Assembly: GCF_001298105.1 (NCBI RefSeq) | Contig: NZ_LGJH01000165.1 | Span: forward strand, 1 to 64,000 | Direction of reading: 5' to 3' | DNA length: 64,000 bases | Source: Novosphingobium sp. ST904 | GTDB taxonomy: Bacteria > Pseudomonadota > Alphaproteobacteria > Sphingomonadales > Sphingomonadaceae | Part shown: positions 17,320-27,099 of the stretch, one piece after another | Layout of the letters: each line of letters begins with the position of its first letter | How positions within the stretch are numbered: position 1 is the first letter of the stretch | The notes under the pieces: generated by a model | What the model saw: only the letters and a program-made list of their open reading frames with translations | Database searches by the model: none | Told to the model about the DNA's origin: nothing | Position numbers and translations under genes: made by a program

Positions 17320-18990
17320 CTAGCCGGTGAAGCCGTAGTCCCGGCTAGCGCCCTCGGGCGTTATCATTCCTTCCTCGATATCGCGGCGGACCTTGGCGGG
17401 ATCGCGTGTCGCGGGTGCGCCGAGCCCGGCGCCGCCCGGGATTTCCAGCACGAGCCGCTCGCCCGCCGGAATCGCCTGAAGCCCCTTGGCGCGCATGGTC
17501 TTGCCGCCCGAAGTCGTGACTTTGCCCGCCGCTCCGTCATGCCCGCCGTCGCGCCCTGGCGGGCGGTCGACCCGTTCGAACATGGCGAGCACTTCGAAGC
17601 CGCTGCCGTCGCGCATGCCCACTTCCACCGTCTGGCCCAGACCGCCGCGGCGTTCGCCGGGGCCGCCGCTGTCGGCGCGCAGTTCCTTGCGCCAGATGAC
17701 GATGGGGGCCGAACTCTCGGTCACTTCCACCGGCATGGCGCGCACCCCGCTGGGGAAGGCGGTGCCGGACAGGCCGTCCTGCTCGGGCCGCGCGCCGGAA
17801 CCGCCGGAGTTGAAGAAGATCGCATCGAAGCTCTCGCCCTGCCGCGCATTGCCCTGGGCGGGCAGGTTGCCGCGAAGCTGAACCGACCACAGGCACGAGC
17901 TGCCCTCTGCCGGAACGCGGTCGGGGATTGCCTGAGAGAGGCACCCGAACACGAGGTCCGGCAGCATCTGCCCGATGACGTGGCGCGCCGCGACCGGCCA
18001 TGGCCGCTGGACGTTGAGGATCGAACCTTCCGGCGCGGTGACGACGAAAGGATCGAGCGCGCCGAAGTTGTTGGGCACGTCTGGCGAGATCACGCAGCGC
18101 AGGCCGAACACGGTGTAGGCGCGGCAGTAGTTGAGCACGACGTTGATGCCGCGCGGCAGGCAGGGATCGGTGCCTTCGTAGTCCATCGACAGGGTATCCC
18201 CGGCGATGGTCAGCGTGCCCACCAGCGTCACCGGCTTGTCGTAACCGTCGATCACCAGGGTGCTGGTCCACTGGCCGTCAGGCAGCCTGGCGATCTCGGC
18301 GCGGGTTGCCGCCAGCGAGCGCTCGATGATGTAGTCCGCCACTTGCGCAAGGTCGGCCATGGCGAATTCGCCCAGCATGGCGCTGAGCCGCCGCGATGCC
18401 GCCTCGTTGCTGGTGATGTAGGACAGGACATCGCCCTTGACCTGCATCGGCATGCGCACGTTCTGGCACAGGATATCGATGAGATCCTGGTTGATCCGGC
18501 CCGCGTCCGCCAGCTTCAGCAGGGGGATCTGGAGCCCTTCCTCGTAGATCGAGCGGCCGTCCGGCCCTTGCCCGAGCCCGCCGATGTCGACCTGGTGGCA
18601 GCACACGCCGAACAGGCCGACGACCCGCCCGTCATGGAACGCGGGCGAAACCACGGTGACGTCGTGCAGGTGCCCCGCCGTGAGCCATGGGTCGTTGGTG
18701 ATGAAATGGTCGCCCGGCTTCATCGTGGCGACCGGGAACTTGGCCAGGAAGTGGCGCACGCCCTCTGCCATCGAATTGACGTGGCCGGGTGTGCCGGTAA
18801 CCGCCTCGGCTACGAGACGGCCTTCGAGGTCGAACAACGCGGCGGAAAGGTCGCCCGCGTCGCGCACCGTGGTGGAGAAAGCGGTGCGCATCAGCGTCTG
18901 CGCCTGTTCCTCGACGATCGAGATCAGGCGCGTCCAGATCACCTGCATGCGCAGTTCGGTAAGGGCGGTGCCGGAGGAAGTCTGGCTCAT
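17320..18990 (-). CDS. HyuB-type subunit (hydantoinase B / 5-oxoprolinase C-terminal family)
   Basis: A 556-residue member of the HyuB/OplaH-beta family, which with HyuA forms ATP-dependent N-methylhydantoinase, 5-oxoprolinase or acetone-carboxylase-like enzymes. Family wording is clear: FSTTVRDAGDLSAALFDLEGRLVAEA, HVNSMAEGVRHFL, GDHFITNDPWLTAGHLHDV, GLFGVCCHQVDIGG, and the glycine-rich tail GGPGERRGGLGQTVEV. Its start overlaps the HyuA stop (ATGA), so the two are coupled and surely form a complex. The ring hydrolysed is unknown. Confidence 0.92.
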   Translation of the reverse strand: MSQTSSGTALTELRMQVIWTRLISIVEEQAQTLMRTAFSTTVRDAGDLSAALFDLEGRLVAEAVTGTPGHVNSMAEGVRHFLAKFPVATMKPGDHFITNDPWLTAGHLHDVTVVSPAFHDGRVVGLFGVCCHQVDIGGLGQGPDGRSIYEEGLQIPLLKLADAGRINQDLIDILCQNVRMPMQVKGDVLSYITSNEAASRRLSAMLGEFAMADLAQVADYIIERSLAATRAEIARLPDGQWTSTLVIDGYDKPVTLVGTLTIAGDTLSMDYEGTDPCLPRGINVVLNYCRAYTVFGLRCVISPDVPNNFGALDPFVVTAPEGSILNVQRPWPVAARHVIGQMLPDLVFGCLSQAIPDRVPAEGSSCLWSVQLRGNLPAQGNARQGESFDAIFFNSGGSGARPEQDGLSGTAFPSGVRAMPVEVTESSAPIVIWRKELRADSGGPGERRGGLGQTVEVGMRDGSGFEVLAMFERVDRPPGRDGGHDGAAGKVTTSGGKTMRAKGLQAIPAGERLVLEIPGGAGLGAPATRDPAKVRRDIEEGMITPEGASRDYGFTG

Positions 18991-21065
18991 CGGGAAAGTC
19001 CTTGGTCGCGGCGGGTCAGTACGAGATAGCCGCGTTCATCCATGCGCCCGTCGAAGCGGGGGGAGACGACGGTGGTGGTCTCGCGCTCTGCGACGAGGGC
19101 GGGGCCGGAGAACCGGTCTCCGGGCCGCATCTCCTCGCGGGCATAGAGTGCGAAGTCGAGCGCTTCGCCGGTGGCCGGGTCGATCACCTTGCGGCTTCCG
19201 ACGGGCGCGGCATCGCGCGGCGTCGCTTCGGCCGCCGCCGCCTCCGAGGCGAAACCGCCCGCGCCGACAGTGACGCGCCATGTCAGCATCTCGATCGGCA
19301 GGTCGAGCACCATGCCGCCGTACTGCGCACGGTATGCCTGTTCGAACGCCTCCCTGAGCACGGCGATATCGCCGGGGCCAAGCGTGCGGGCGGGGAACTC
19401 GAAGGGGATTTCGTAACCCTGTCCCTGATAACGGGCGAGGCAGACGCGCTTTTCCGTCTGCTTCGCACCGGGCGCCCCGGCGCTCACAAGGTTTCGCGCC
19501 TCGCCTGCCATCTCATCAAGCAGAGCGTTCAGCCTGTCGATGTCCACCGCGTCCAGCCGCATGGTGAGGCTGCGCGCGACTTCGTAGGAGACCGGCGCGC
19601 GCAGGAAGCCCACTGCCGAACCGACCCCTGCGCCGGAGGGAATGATGACGGTGCCGATGCCCAGCTTTTCGGCGAAGCTGACCGCGTGCAGCGGGGCCGC
19701 GCCGCCGAAGGCGATGAGGCTGCGTTCGTCCAGGGTCATGCCCTGTTCCACCGCGTGGACGCGGGCCGCGCTTGCCATGGTCTCGTCGACGATCTCGCTG
19801 ACGCCGACGGCGAGGGTTTCGGCGCGGCCGTCCCAGAGGCCGAGCCCGGCCAGCGCTGCCTGCGCGTTTTCGGGCCTGAGGGTGACCTTGCCGCCCGCGA
19901 AGCGCGAAGGGTCGATGCGGCCCAGGGTAATGTCGGCATCGGTCACGGTGGGCCGCTCTCCGCCCCGTCCATAAGCGGCGGGGCCGGGCTCGGAGCCGGC
20001 GCTGTGCGGGCCGACGGCGAGGCGTCCGGCACTGTCGACCGAGGCGATCGAACCACCGCCCGCGCCGATCTCCACCATCTCGACGACGGGGATGCGCAGC
20101 GGCAGGCCGCTGCCCTTGCGGAAGCGGTGGACGCGGCCGACCTCGAAGACCTGCGAGGTCTGCGGGGCGCCGTCGTTGATGAGGCATATCTTGGCCGTGG
20201 TGCCGCCGACATCGAGGGCGAGCACGCGGTCCGCGCCGCATTCCGCCGCGACCGAGGCCGCGAAGATGGCGCCGCCCGCCGGGCCGCTTTCGACCAGCCT
20301 CACCGGGAAGCGCGCGGCGGTATCGACCGTGGTGAGCCCGCCCGAGGACAGCATGAGGTAGAGCGGGCAGGTGAAGCCCATTTCGGTGAGACGGCCTTCG
20401 AGGCGGCGCAGATAGGCGTCTACGAGGGGCTGGACATAGGCATTGGCCGTCGTCGTCGAGAACCGCTCGTATTCGCGCATTTCCGGCGAGACCTCGCAGG
20501 AGAGCGAGATCGAGACGCCGGGCATTTCCTCGCGCAGGATTTCGGCCGCGCGCTTCTCGTGCGCATCGTTGACGTAACTGTGGAGGAAGGCGACCGCGAC
20601 GCTTTCAACGCCCTGATCGCGAAATGCGGCGGCGGCGGTGCGCACGGCGTCCTCGTCCAGCGGGACGAGCACTTCGCCCAGCGCATCGAGCCGCTCCGGC
20701 ACGCCGAGGCGCAGGCGGCGCGGCACCAGCGGGGCGGGTTTTTCCATGCCGATGTCGTACTGGTCGAACCGGCTTTCCGTGCCGAGCGCCAGCGCGTCGC
20801 GGAACCCCTCTGTGGTAAGCATGGCCACGGTCACGCCGCGCCGCTCGATCAGGGCATTGGTGGCCAGCGTGGTGCCATGGACGACCAGCGAGACGTCGGC
20901 CGGTTCGATTCCCGCTTCGGCAAGCAGCAGCGTCACCCCGTCGAGCAGTGCCCGTTCGGGGGCATCGTAAGTGGTGAGCAGTTTGGTGGAATGGCGCCGC
21001 TCGCCGATTTCGAGCACGACGTCGGTGAAGGTGCCGCCGATGTCGGCGCCGATCTTTGCGGTCAT
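18987..21065 (-). CDS. HyuA-type ATP-dependent subunit (hydantoinase A / oxoprolinase family)
   Basis: A 692-residue ASKHA-fold ATPase subunit that phosphorylates the lactam or ureide carbonyl. It has MTAKIGADIGGTFTDVVLE at the N-terminus, VVHGTTLATNALIERRG, and a second phosphate loop VLALDVGGTTAKICLINDG, then the acidic-residue region VEMVEIGAGGGSIA. ATG 21065 aligns with the family start; an in-frame ATG at 21089 would overlap the upstream oxygenase gene. It is the middle gene of an oxygenase-HyuA-HyuB operon. Confidence 0.93.
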   Translation of the reverse strand: MTAKIGADIGGTFTDVVLEIGERRHSTKLLTTYDAPERALLDGVTLLLAEAGIEPADVSLVVHGTTLATNALIERRGVTVAMLTTEGFRDALALGTESRFDQYDIGMEKPAPLVPRRLRLGVPERLDALGEVLVPLDEDAVRTAAAAFRDQGVESVAVAFLHSYVNDAHEKRAAEILREEMPGVSISLSCEVSPEMREYERFSTTTANAYVQPLVDAYLRRLEGRLTEMGFTCPLYLMLSSGGLTTVDTAARFPVRLVESGPAGGAIFAASVAAECGADRVLALDVGGTTAKICLINDGAPQTSQVFEVGRVHRFRKGSGLPLRIPVVEMVEIGAGGGSIASVDSAGRLAVGPHSAGSEPGPAAYGRGGERPTVTDADITLGRIDPSRFAGGKVTLRPENAQAALAGLGLWDGRAETLAVGVSEIVDETMASAARVHAVEQGMTLDERSLIAFGGAAPLHAVSFAEKLGIGTVIIPSGAGVGSAVGFLRAPVSYEVARSLTMRLDAVDIDRLNALLDEMAGEARNLVSAGAPGAKQTEKRVCLARYQGQGYEIPFEFPARTLGPGDIAVLREAFEQAYRAQYGGMVLDLPIEMLTWRVTVGAGGFASEAAAAEATPRDAAPVGSRKVIDPATGEALDFALYAREEMRPGDRFSGPALVAERETTTVVSPRFDGRMDERGYLVLTRRDQGLSR

Positions 21066-21072
21066 ATGGGGC

Positions 21073-22080
21073 TCAGTTGTAGGCTTCATGAGGATTCTTG
21101 GAGAGCTGGCTGTAAAAACGGGCGAGGTGGTCGGCGACGCGGACGGGCGCATAGCGCGGGCCTTCGCCCAGCAGTTCGGGCAGGGGGGCCACGGTCACCG
21201 TGCGGTCCGGATTGGCGAAATAGGGGACCGAGAAACGCTCCACGTCGGTGCGGTTGCGCACGCGGTGGTAGTTCGAGATGAAGCGGCCGTTGGACCACCA
21301 CATCATCATGTCGCCGACATTGATGGTGAAGGCGCCCGGGATCGGCGGTGCCTGTATCCATGCCCCGTCGCGGCGCTTGACCTCCAGCCCGCCGATCGCG
21401 CCCTGGGCCAGGATCGTGAACGGACCCTCGTCGGTGTGGGAGATCATGTTGGACACGTCGGTGTCCGCGCTGTCCGGGAGCACGGGGTAATAGTTCAGGC
21501 TGAGCTGCGAGGGCGGCTGGCTGAACCAGTCGTCGAACCGGCTTTCCTCCAGCCCGAGGCCAAGCGCGAAGGCGCGCAGCAGTTCGCGGCCAAGGCCCAG
21601 CATGGCGCTGAGATAGTCCTCTCCGGCCTCGCGGAATGCGGCCATGCCTTCGGGCCAGCGGTTTGCCTGGTCGAAGATACGGGCATGTTCCATGTCGCCC
21701 GGATCGGCGGGCCATTCGTGCTGGAGGCGGTATTGCTCGAACATCCGGGTATTGCGCGAAAGCGGCTGGCGTTCCGGCATCGGGATATAGCCGCGATACC
21801 ATTCGGGCGTGGCATGGGCGCGGGCACGTTCGGCGGCGGGGCGGGCGAAGAAGTCGGCGGCGCCGGCGAAGATCGCGTCGATCACCGCCTGCGGCACACC
21901 GTGCCCGGTGAGGTAGAAGAATCCGATCTCCTCGCAGGCCCGCGCGATCTCGCTTGCCACCGTGCGGCGGGCTTCCGGATCGCCGCTCAGGAACGGCGCG
22001 AAGTCGATCACGGGAATTTCTTCGAGCGAGACGGCGGCTGCTGCCGCAATGTCGTCCTCGCTTCTTTCGCTACGGCTCAT
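21073..22080 (-). CDS. 2-oxoglutarate/Fe(II) oxygenase, isopenicillin-N-synthase-like family
   Basis: Non-haem iron oxygenase of 335 residues. The N-terminal DIOX_N part is PVIDFAPFLSGD and EIGFFYLTGHGVP. The iron triad is His and Asp in SHTDEGPFT and the distal His in NYHRVRN, with Arg and Ser in ERFSVPYF for the co-substrate. It is the first gene of the operon with HyuA and HyuB, and the spacing to HyuA is 7 bp. It may oxidise a side chain or N-alkyl group before ring opening; that is inference. Confidence 0.9.
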   Translation of the reverse strand: MSRSERSEDDIAAAAAVSLEEIPVIDFAPFLSGDPEARRTVASEIARACEEIGFFYLTGHGVPQAVIDAIFAGAADFFARPAAERARAHATPEWYRGYIPMPERQPLSRNTRMFEQYRLQHEWPADPGDMEHARIFDQANRWPEGMAAFREAGEDYLSAMLGLGRELLRAFALGLGLEESRFDDWFSQPPSQLSLNYYPVLPDSADTDVSNMISHTDEGPFTILAQGAIGGLEVKRRDGAWIQAPPIPGAFTINVGDMMMWWSNGRFISNYHRVRNRTDVERFSVPYFANPDRTVTVAPLPELLGEGPRYAPVRVADHLARFYSQLSKNPHEAYN

Positions 22081-22308
22081 TATCGAGACTCCTTGATGGC
22101 GCGGGCCCCGGAAAGCTGCGGAAAATCAGCCGGGAGCGGCAGGCCATGATCCATTCGCCGTGAACTGTTTAGGACAACACCCATGGCCCCGGCGGTGCTT
22201 TTTCGGTGCGGACCCGTCGCCTAATGGTCACCTTCCCGACCCGTGATCTTGCGCTACCAAGTCATCAGGGAAGCCCAATCAAGGACGATAAATGCGGATG
22301 ACGCGCCG

Positions 22309-23084
22309 ATGAGCCTCGAAGGCAAGGTTGCCATGGTGACGGGAGGGACGCGCGGTCTCGGCCTGGGCCTCGCACGGGCGCTTGGCCGCGCGGGCGCCGG
22401 CGTGGCGATCGTGGGCCGGGATGCGGCAACCGGAGAGCGGGCGGCGGCATCCCTCGTTGCCGAAGGGTTGAACGTCATCGCCTGCGCTGCGGACGTATCC
22501 GACGATGCCTCGATGTGCGAGGCTGCCGCCCGGACCGAACGGACACTGGGCGCGCCCGGCATACTGGTCTGCGCGGCCGGTGTCGGGGCGCCCCGCCGCC
22601 CGGTCTGGGAAGCGAGCCCGCAGGACTATCGCGGATGCTTCGACATCAACGTGCTGGGTGTGGTCAATGCCATGGCTGCCGTGATGCCCGGCATGACGGC
22701 GCGGGGCGAAGGGCGTGTCGTGGCCGTCGGCGGGACTTACGGGCACAAGGGCGTGGCCGGGTTCTCGCTCTATTCCGCGTCGAAATGGGCGCTGCGCGGG
22801 CTGGTGAAGTCTGCCGCGCTCGATGCGCACCGCACGGGGTGAGGGTCAACATGATCTCGCCCGGCGGGGTCGAGGGTGAGCGTATCCACCGCCTGTTCCG
22901 CGAAACCGCCCAGCGCAACGGCGAGCCCGAGGATGCGCCCCTGAAACGCTTCCTTTCCGGAACGGCGCTCGGCCGCCTCGTTACCGAGGACGATATCGCC
23001 GCAGCCCTGTTCCACCTCGTCGGACCGGCGGGGCGCATGATTACCGGGCAGGACATCGTCGTCGATTCCGGCACCGTCATCTAA
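22309..23084 (+). CDS. SDR oxidoreductase, Ser-less subfamily, one frameshift
   Basis: Reads MSLEGKVAMVTGGTRGLGLG, then VCAAGVG and VGGTYGHKGVAGFSLYSASKWALRG up to 22842. The frame changes near 22830-22845 and continues HGVRVNMISPGGVEGERI to the usual C-terminal ITGQDIVVDSGT. As in two other SDRs here, the Ser 13 positions before the catalytic Tyr is Gly. First gene of an SDR, cystathionine-lyase-like, DUF3830 and aldehyde dehydrogenase operon; AAGGAG for the next gene overlaps its stop. It is probably intact in the organism. Confidence 0.86.
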
Positions 23085-23098
23085 GGAGACCTCACGAA

Positions 23099-24294
23099 GT
23101 GACCGATATCACCGGGTTCAAGCGCGATACCCAGGCACTCCACGCAGGCCGCGATCCGAAGAACAATTTCGGCGTCGTCAATCCGCCGGTCTACCACTGT
23201 TCGACAGTCCTGTTCGATTCCGTGGAGGCCCTGCTCGAAACGCGGCGCGACCGGGCCTCGGGCGCTTCGAAGGCTTCACTTACGGACGCGAGGGCACGGT
23301 GACGACGCGTGCCTTCGAGGATGCGATCACCCTCCTGGAAGGCGGCTACCGCGCGATCACGACGAGCTGCGGCCTTGGCGCGATCTGCGCCTCGCTCACC
23401 GCGTTCCTTTCGGCGGGCGACCACTTGCTGATCGTCGACAGCCTCTACGGCCCAGCCCGCGATTTCTGCGAGAGCTTCCTGCGCAAGTTCGGCGTGGACG
23501 TGACCTATTACCGGCCGGACGTGGGCGCCGGGATCGCCGAGCTGTTGCAGCCGAACACCCGTGTCGTCTACATGGAGAGCCCCGGTTCGCTGACCTTCGA
23601 GATGACGGACGTTCCCGCGATCGCGAAGGAATGCCGGGCGCGGGGCATCTGGACGATCTTCGACAATACCTGGGGCTCGCCGATCAATTTCCGGCCGCTG
23701 GAGCACGGCTTGGACGTTTCGATCAATGCCGCGACGAAGTACATCTCAGGCCACTCCGACCTCATGCTCGGCATTGCCGTCACCACGGAGGATGCCTTCA
23801 TCCCGGTCAAGAAAACCGCGTCGGCATCGGGATACTGCGCCGGGCCGGACGATATCTACATGGCCATGCGGGGCCTGCGGACCCTGCCGCTGCGCATGAA
23901 GCAGCATCATGCCTCGGGGCTGGCCATCGCCGAATGGTTGCAAGGCCGCCCCGAAGTCCACCGCGTCATGCATCCCGCGCTGCCGGGCGATCCCGGCCAT
24001 GCGATCTGGCAGCGCGATTACGACGGCGCCTCCGGCCTGTTCGGCTTCGTGCTGGAAGCCTGCACGGACAAGCAGTTCGCTGCGTTCATGGACCACATGG
24101 ACCTGTTCAAGCTGGGCTATTCCTGGGGCGGTTATGAAAGCCTCGTGGTGCCGACTTACCCGAACACCCTGCGTTCGGCGACGGAGTGGTCCGCCCCCGG
24201 CCCGGCCGTGCGCATCCATGTCGGCCTCGAAGCGGTGGAAGACCTGATCGCCGATCTCGAACGCGGCCTTGCACGCCTTGTCGCTGCCGCCTGA
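23099..24294 (+). CDS. Cystathionine beta-lyase-like PLP enzyme, one frameshift
   Basis: Fold-type I PLP enzyme of the Cys/Met metabolism family. Begins at GTG 23099 with AAGGAG eleven bases upstream. It reads TQALHAGRDPKNNFGVVNPPVYHCST, changes frame near 23250-23262, then GRFEGFTYGREGTVTTRAFE. The PLP lysine lies in INAATKYISGHSDLMLG, as in MetC. The length in total matches the family (about 398 codons). Its place among catabolic genes suggests C-S or beta-elimination of an unusual amino acid rather than methionine synthesis; this is inference. Confidence 0.87.
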
Positions 24295-24313
24295 CCCTAC
24301 GGACACACGATAA

Positions 24314-24730
24314 ATGACCCTGATCGACATTACCGCCGGCCCTTTCCGGTTCGTTGCCCGGCTGGAGGAGGAACTCGCTCCTGTCACCGCCGCCCGTTTC
24401 AAGGCGATGCTGCCTTACGACGAAAAGCTGATCCATGTCCGCTGGAGCGGCGAGGGCGTGTGGATTCCGCTGGGCGATGCGCACTACGACCTGCCCTGGG
24501 AAAATCCCACGCGCTATCCCGCGCCCGGCCAGTTCATCTTCTATCCCGGTGGCTACAGCGAGTGCGAGATCCTGCTTGCCTATGGCGGCGTGGCTTTCGC
24601 CAGCAAGCTCGGGCCGCTGGCGGGCATTCACTTCCTGACCATCGTGGAAGGGCTTGAGCATCTGCCCGAACTGGGCCGAACGGTGCTCTGGGAAGGCGCG
24701 CAGGGCGTCAGCTTCCGGTTGAGGGATTGA
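24314..24730 (+). CDS. DUF3830 family protein (cyclophilin-like fold)
   Basis: A 138-residue protein resembling DUF3830: PYDEKLIHVRWSGEGVWIPLGD, NPTRYPAPGQFIFYPGGYSECEILLAYGG and the closing HFLTIVEGLEHLPELGRTVLWEG. The family is thought to adopt a cyclophilin-like fold and is found beside amidohydrolase, racemase and transporter genes, but no reaction is established. It lies 19 bp after the PLP enzyme gene and 4 bp before the aldehyde dehydrogenase gene, so it is certainly in the operon. Confidence 0.78.
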   Translation: MTLIDITAGPFRFVARLEEELAPVTAARFKAMLPYDEKLIHVRWSGEGVWIPLGDAHYDLPWENPTRYPAPGQFIFYPGGYSECEILLAYGGVAFASKLGPLAGIHFLTIVEGLEHLPELGRTVLWEGAQGVSFRLRD

Positions 24731-24734
24731 AGGC

Positions 24735-26191
24735 ATGGCAGTTCGCGACGAGAAACTGCTGATCGGCGGAGCATGGCTTCCGGCGCAATCCGGTGAAACC
24801 TTCGAAACCCGCAATCCGGCGACCGGCGAAGTGCTGGCCCGGATCGCGCGGGGCACGGCGGGTGATGTGGACCGTGCGGTCGATGCCGCGCGGCGCGCCT
24901 TCGAGGAAGGGCCGTGGCCGCGCTTCTCGCCGGCCGATCGGCAGAAGCTGATCCTGCGCCTGGCCGACTTGCTGGAGCGCGATGCCGAGCAGTTCGCCCG
25001 GCTGGATACGCAGGAGATGGGCTCGCCGATCCGCCACACCCGCGGCTCGGTGGCGATGCTGGTAGACCTGCTGCGCTATTTCGCCGGAATTGCGCGGTCT
25101 GTCGAAGGCACCACGAACCGGCCGTCCGATCCCGGAACTTTCGCCTGCACGGTGAAGGAACCGGTTGGCGTTTGCGGGGCGATCATCCCTTGGAACGGAC
25201 CGCTTTGGGCCAGTGTTCTCAAGCTCGGGCCGGTGCTCGCAAGCGGTTGCACGCTGGTGCTCAAGCCTGCCGAGGACGCCAGCCTCGCGCCGCTGCGCCT
25301 TGCGGAACTGGCGCTGGAAGCGGGCGTGCCGGCGGGCGTGTTCAACGTCGTCACCGGTTTCGGTGCCGAGGCCGGGGCGGCGCTCGCCGCGCATTCCGGG
25401 GTGGACAAGATCGCCTTCACCGGCTCGGAGGCGACAGGCCGCCGAATCGTCCAGGCTTCGGCGGGCAACCTCAAGCGGCTCTCGCTGGAACTGGGGGGCA
25501 AGTCTCCCAATATCGTGTTCGCCGATGCCGACCTCGAAGCGGCGGCGAAGACCGCGGTGATCGCGGCCTTCGCCAATTCCGGGCAGGTTTGCAGCGCCGG
25601 AACGCGTCTTTTCGTGGAGCGCGCGGTTCACCGCGAATTCGCCGCCGAAGTCGCGCGGATCGCGGGCACGCTGAAGATCGGCGATGGTCTCGATCCCGAA
25701 ACCGACCTCGGCCCGCTGGTTTCGGCGCGTCAGCTTGAGCGCGTCTGCGGCCATATGGACGATGCGCTGGCGGCGGGCGCGGCCCCGCTCTCGGGCGGGA
25801 GCAGGCTATCGGGCGCAGCCTACGAAAAGGGCTTCTTCTTCCCGCCGACCGTTCTCGTCGAGGCCCGCGACGGCATGCGCGCGGTGCGGGAGGAAATCTT
25901 CGGCCCGATCCTGGCGACGCTTCCTTTCGATAGCGAGGATGAAGTGATCGCCCGCGCCAATGCCACGGAATTCGGGCTCGGCGCCGGGGTCTGGACGAGC
26001 CATCTCGGCCGCGCGCACCGCATGGCCCGTGCGCTCAAGGCGGGCTCGGTCTGGGTGAACTGCTACAACCGGATCGACCCTGCGGTGCCGTCGGGCGGGA
26101 TCAAGGCGAGCGGGCACGCCGCGAATACGGCCGCCAGCACGTCGAGGAGCATTTCCAGACCAAGTCGATCTGGATCGACACGACTGTCTGA
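24735..26191 (+). CDS. NAD(P)-dependent aldehyde dehydrogenase, frameshift near the C-terminus
   Basis: Oxidises an aldehyde to the acid. Landmarks: Asn154 in PWNG, the cofactor loop FTGSEATGRRIV, Glu252 in LELGGKSP and the nucleophile Cys286 in GQVCSAGTR. The frame changes near 26115-26122, just after GGIKASG; the other frame supplies REYGRQHVEEHFQTKSIWI and stops at 26191, restoring the normal family end. Only about 24 residues are affected. Last gene of its operon, followed by a hairpin. Confidence 0.9.
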
Positions 26192-26203
26192 ACAAGGAAG
26201 GTT

Positions 26204-26235
26204 TTCGGCGGGGCAGGCGATCCTGTCCCGCCGAA
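26204..26235. terminator. Bidirectional terminator after the aldehyde dehydrogenase gene
   Basis: TTCGGCGGGGCAGG and CCTGTCCCGCCGAA pair with one mismatch around a 4-nt loop, between the convergent aldehyde dehydrogenase and LOG-family genes. Confidence 0.7.
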
Positions 26236-26250
26236 GTCAGATCGCCGAAG

Positions 26251-26838
26251 TCAGAGCCACTTCGGCACGACCGGCTTCTCGAATGCGGCCAGCGCATCGA
26301 TCAGTGCTTCGGGATCGGCTTCGAGGACGATGCCCTTGCGATGTTCGGGCGGCAGGAACTTCTCTTCGATCATCTTGTCGATGAAGGCCATGAACGGTTC
26401 GTGGAAGCCGCCGACATTGTAGAGGCCCACCGGCTTGTCGATCTCGCCGAGCTGATTGAGGGTCCAGGCTTCCATGAATTCCTCAAGCGTGCCGATGCCG
26501 CCGGGCAGGGCGATGCAGGCGTCGGCGATCGACAGCATCCGTTCCTTGCGCACCCGCATGGATTCGACCACTTCATGCAGCGAGAGGCCGGGGTGGAGGT
26601 GGCCCTTGTCGAACAGGCGCTGGTTGATGACGCCGTGGACGTGCCCGCCCTCTGCCAGGGCCGCATCGGCAAGAATGCCCATCAGCCCCTTGTGCGTGCC
26701 GCCATAGACGATCCCGATCCCCTTGCGGGCCAGTGCGCCGCCAAGCGCGGCGGCGGCATGTTCGTACCTGTCGCCCAGGCCGGTGTTGGAGCCGCAGAAG
26801 ACGGCGACATGGCGGATTTCTCGCGGGGACTGGCTCAT
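26251..26838 (-). CDS. LOG-family protein (nucleotide 5'-monophosphate phosphoribohydrolase type)
   Basis: A Rossmann-like protein of 195 residues with the two family motifs, YGGTHKGLMG and PGGIGTLEEFMEAWTLNQLG (PGGxGTxxE). Members release adenine or cytokinin bases from nucleoside monophosphates. VAVFCGSNTGLGDRY at the N-terminus is typical. ATG 26838 is preferred over the longer start. It stands alone on the minus strand, probably as a housekeeping gene unrelated to the flanking catabolic operons. Confidence 0.9.
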   Translation of the reverse strand: MSQSPREIRHVAVFCGSNTGLGDRYEHAAAALGGALARKGIGIVYGGTHKGLMGILADAALAEGGHVHGVINQRLFDKGHLHPGLSLHEVVESMRVRKERMLSIADACIALPGGIGTLEEFMEAWTLNQLGEIDKPVGLYNVGGFHEPFMAFIDKMIEEKFLPPEHRKGIVLEADPEALIDALAAFEKPVVPKWL

Positions 26839-27099
26839 TCGGGGGGCGACTCTCGAAGCGATTAAGGGGTTCAAGGTCTATGTTCTAAAAACTGGCGCGG
26901 CAACGAGGTGTGCGGTGCGGTTTCGGCAACGAGCCGGGGTGGTCTCGGCAACACGCGGCGCCCGCGCGTTGGGGCATGACGCGGGAAGTGGCCGAAGGCT
27001 GCCGCAGCGAACGGTCCGCGAAAAGGGCCGAAGGGCGCGTAACGCCCGCGCGGCATGCCGGACAGGGCCTCGGTTCGATGATTGACGGATTAGACGCCC

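Noticed and set aside
19002..21281. A 759-codon plus-strand open frame
   Set aside because: It lies fully opposite HyuA, which has clear motifs; no ribosome-binding site or family similarity.
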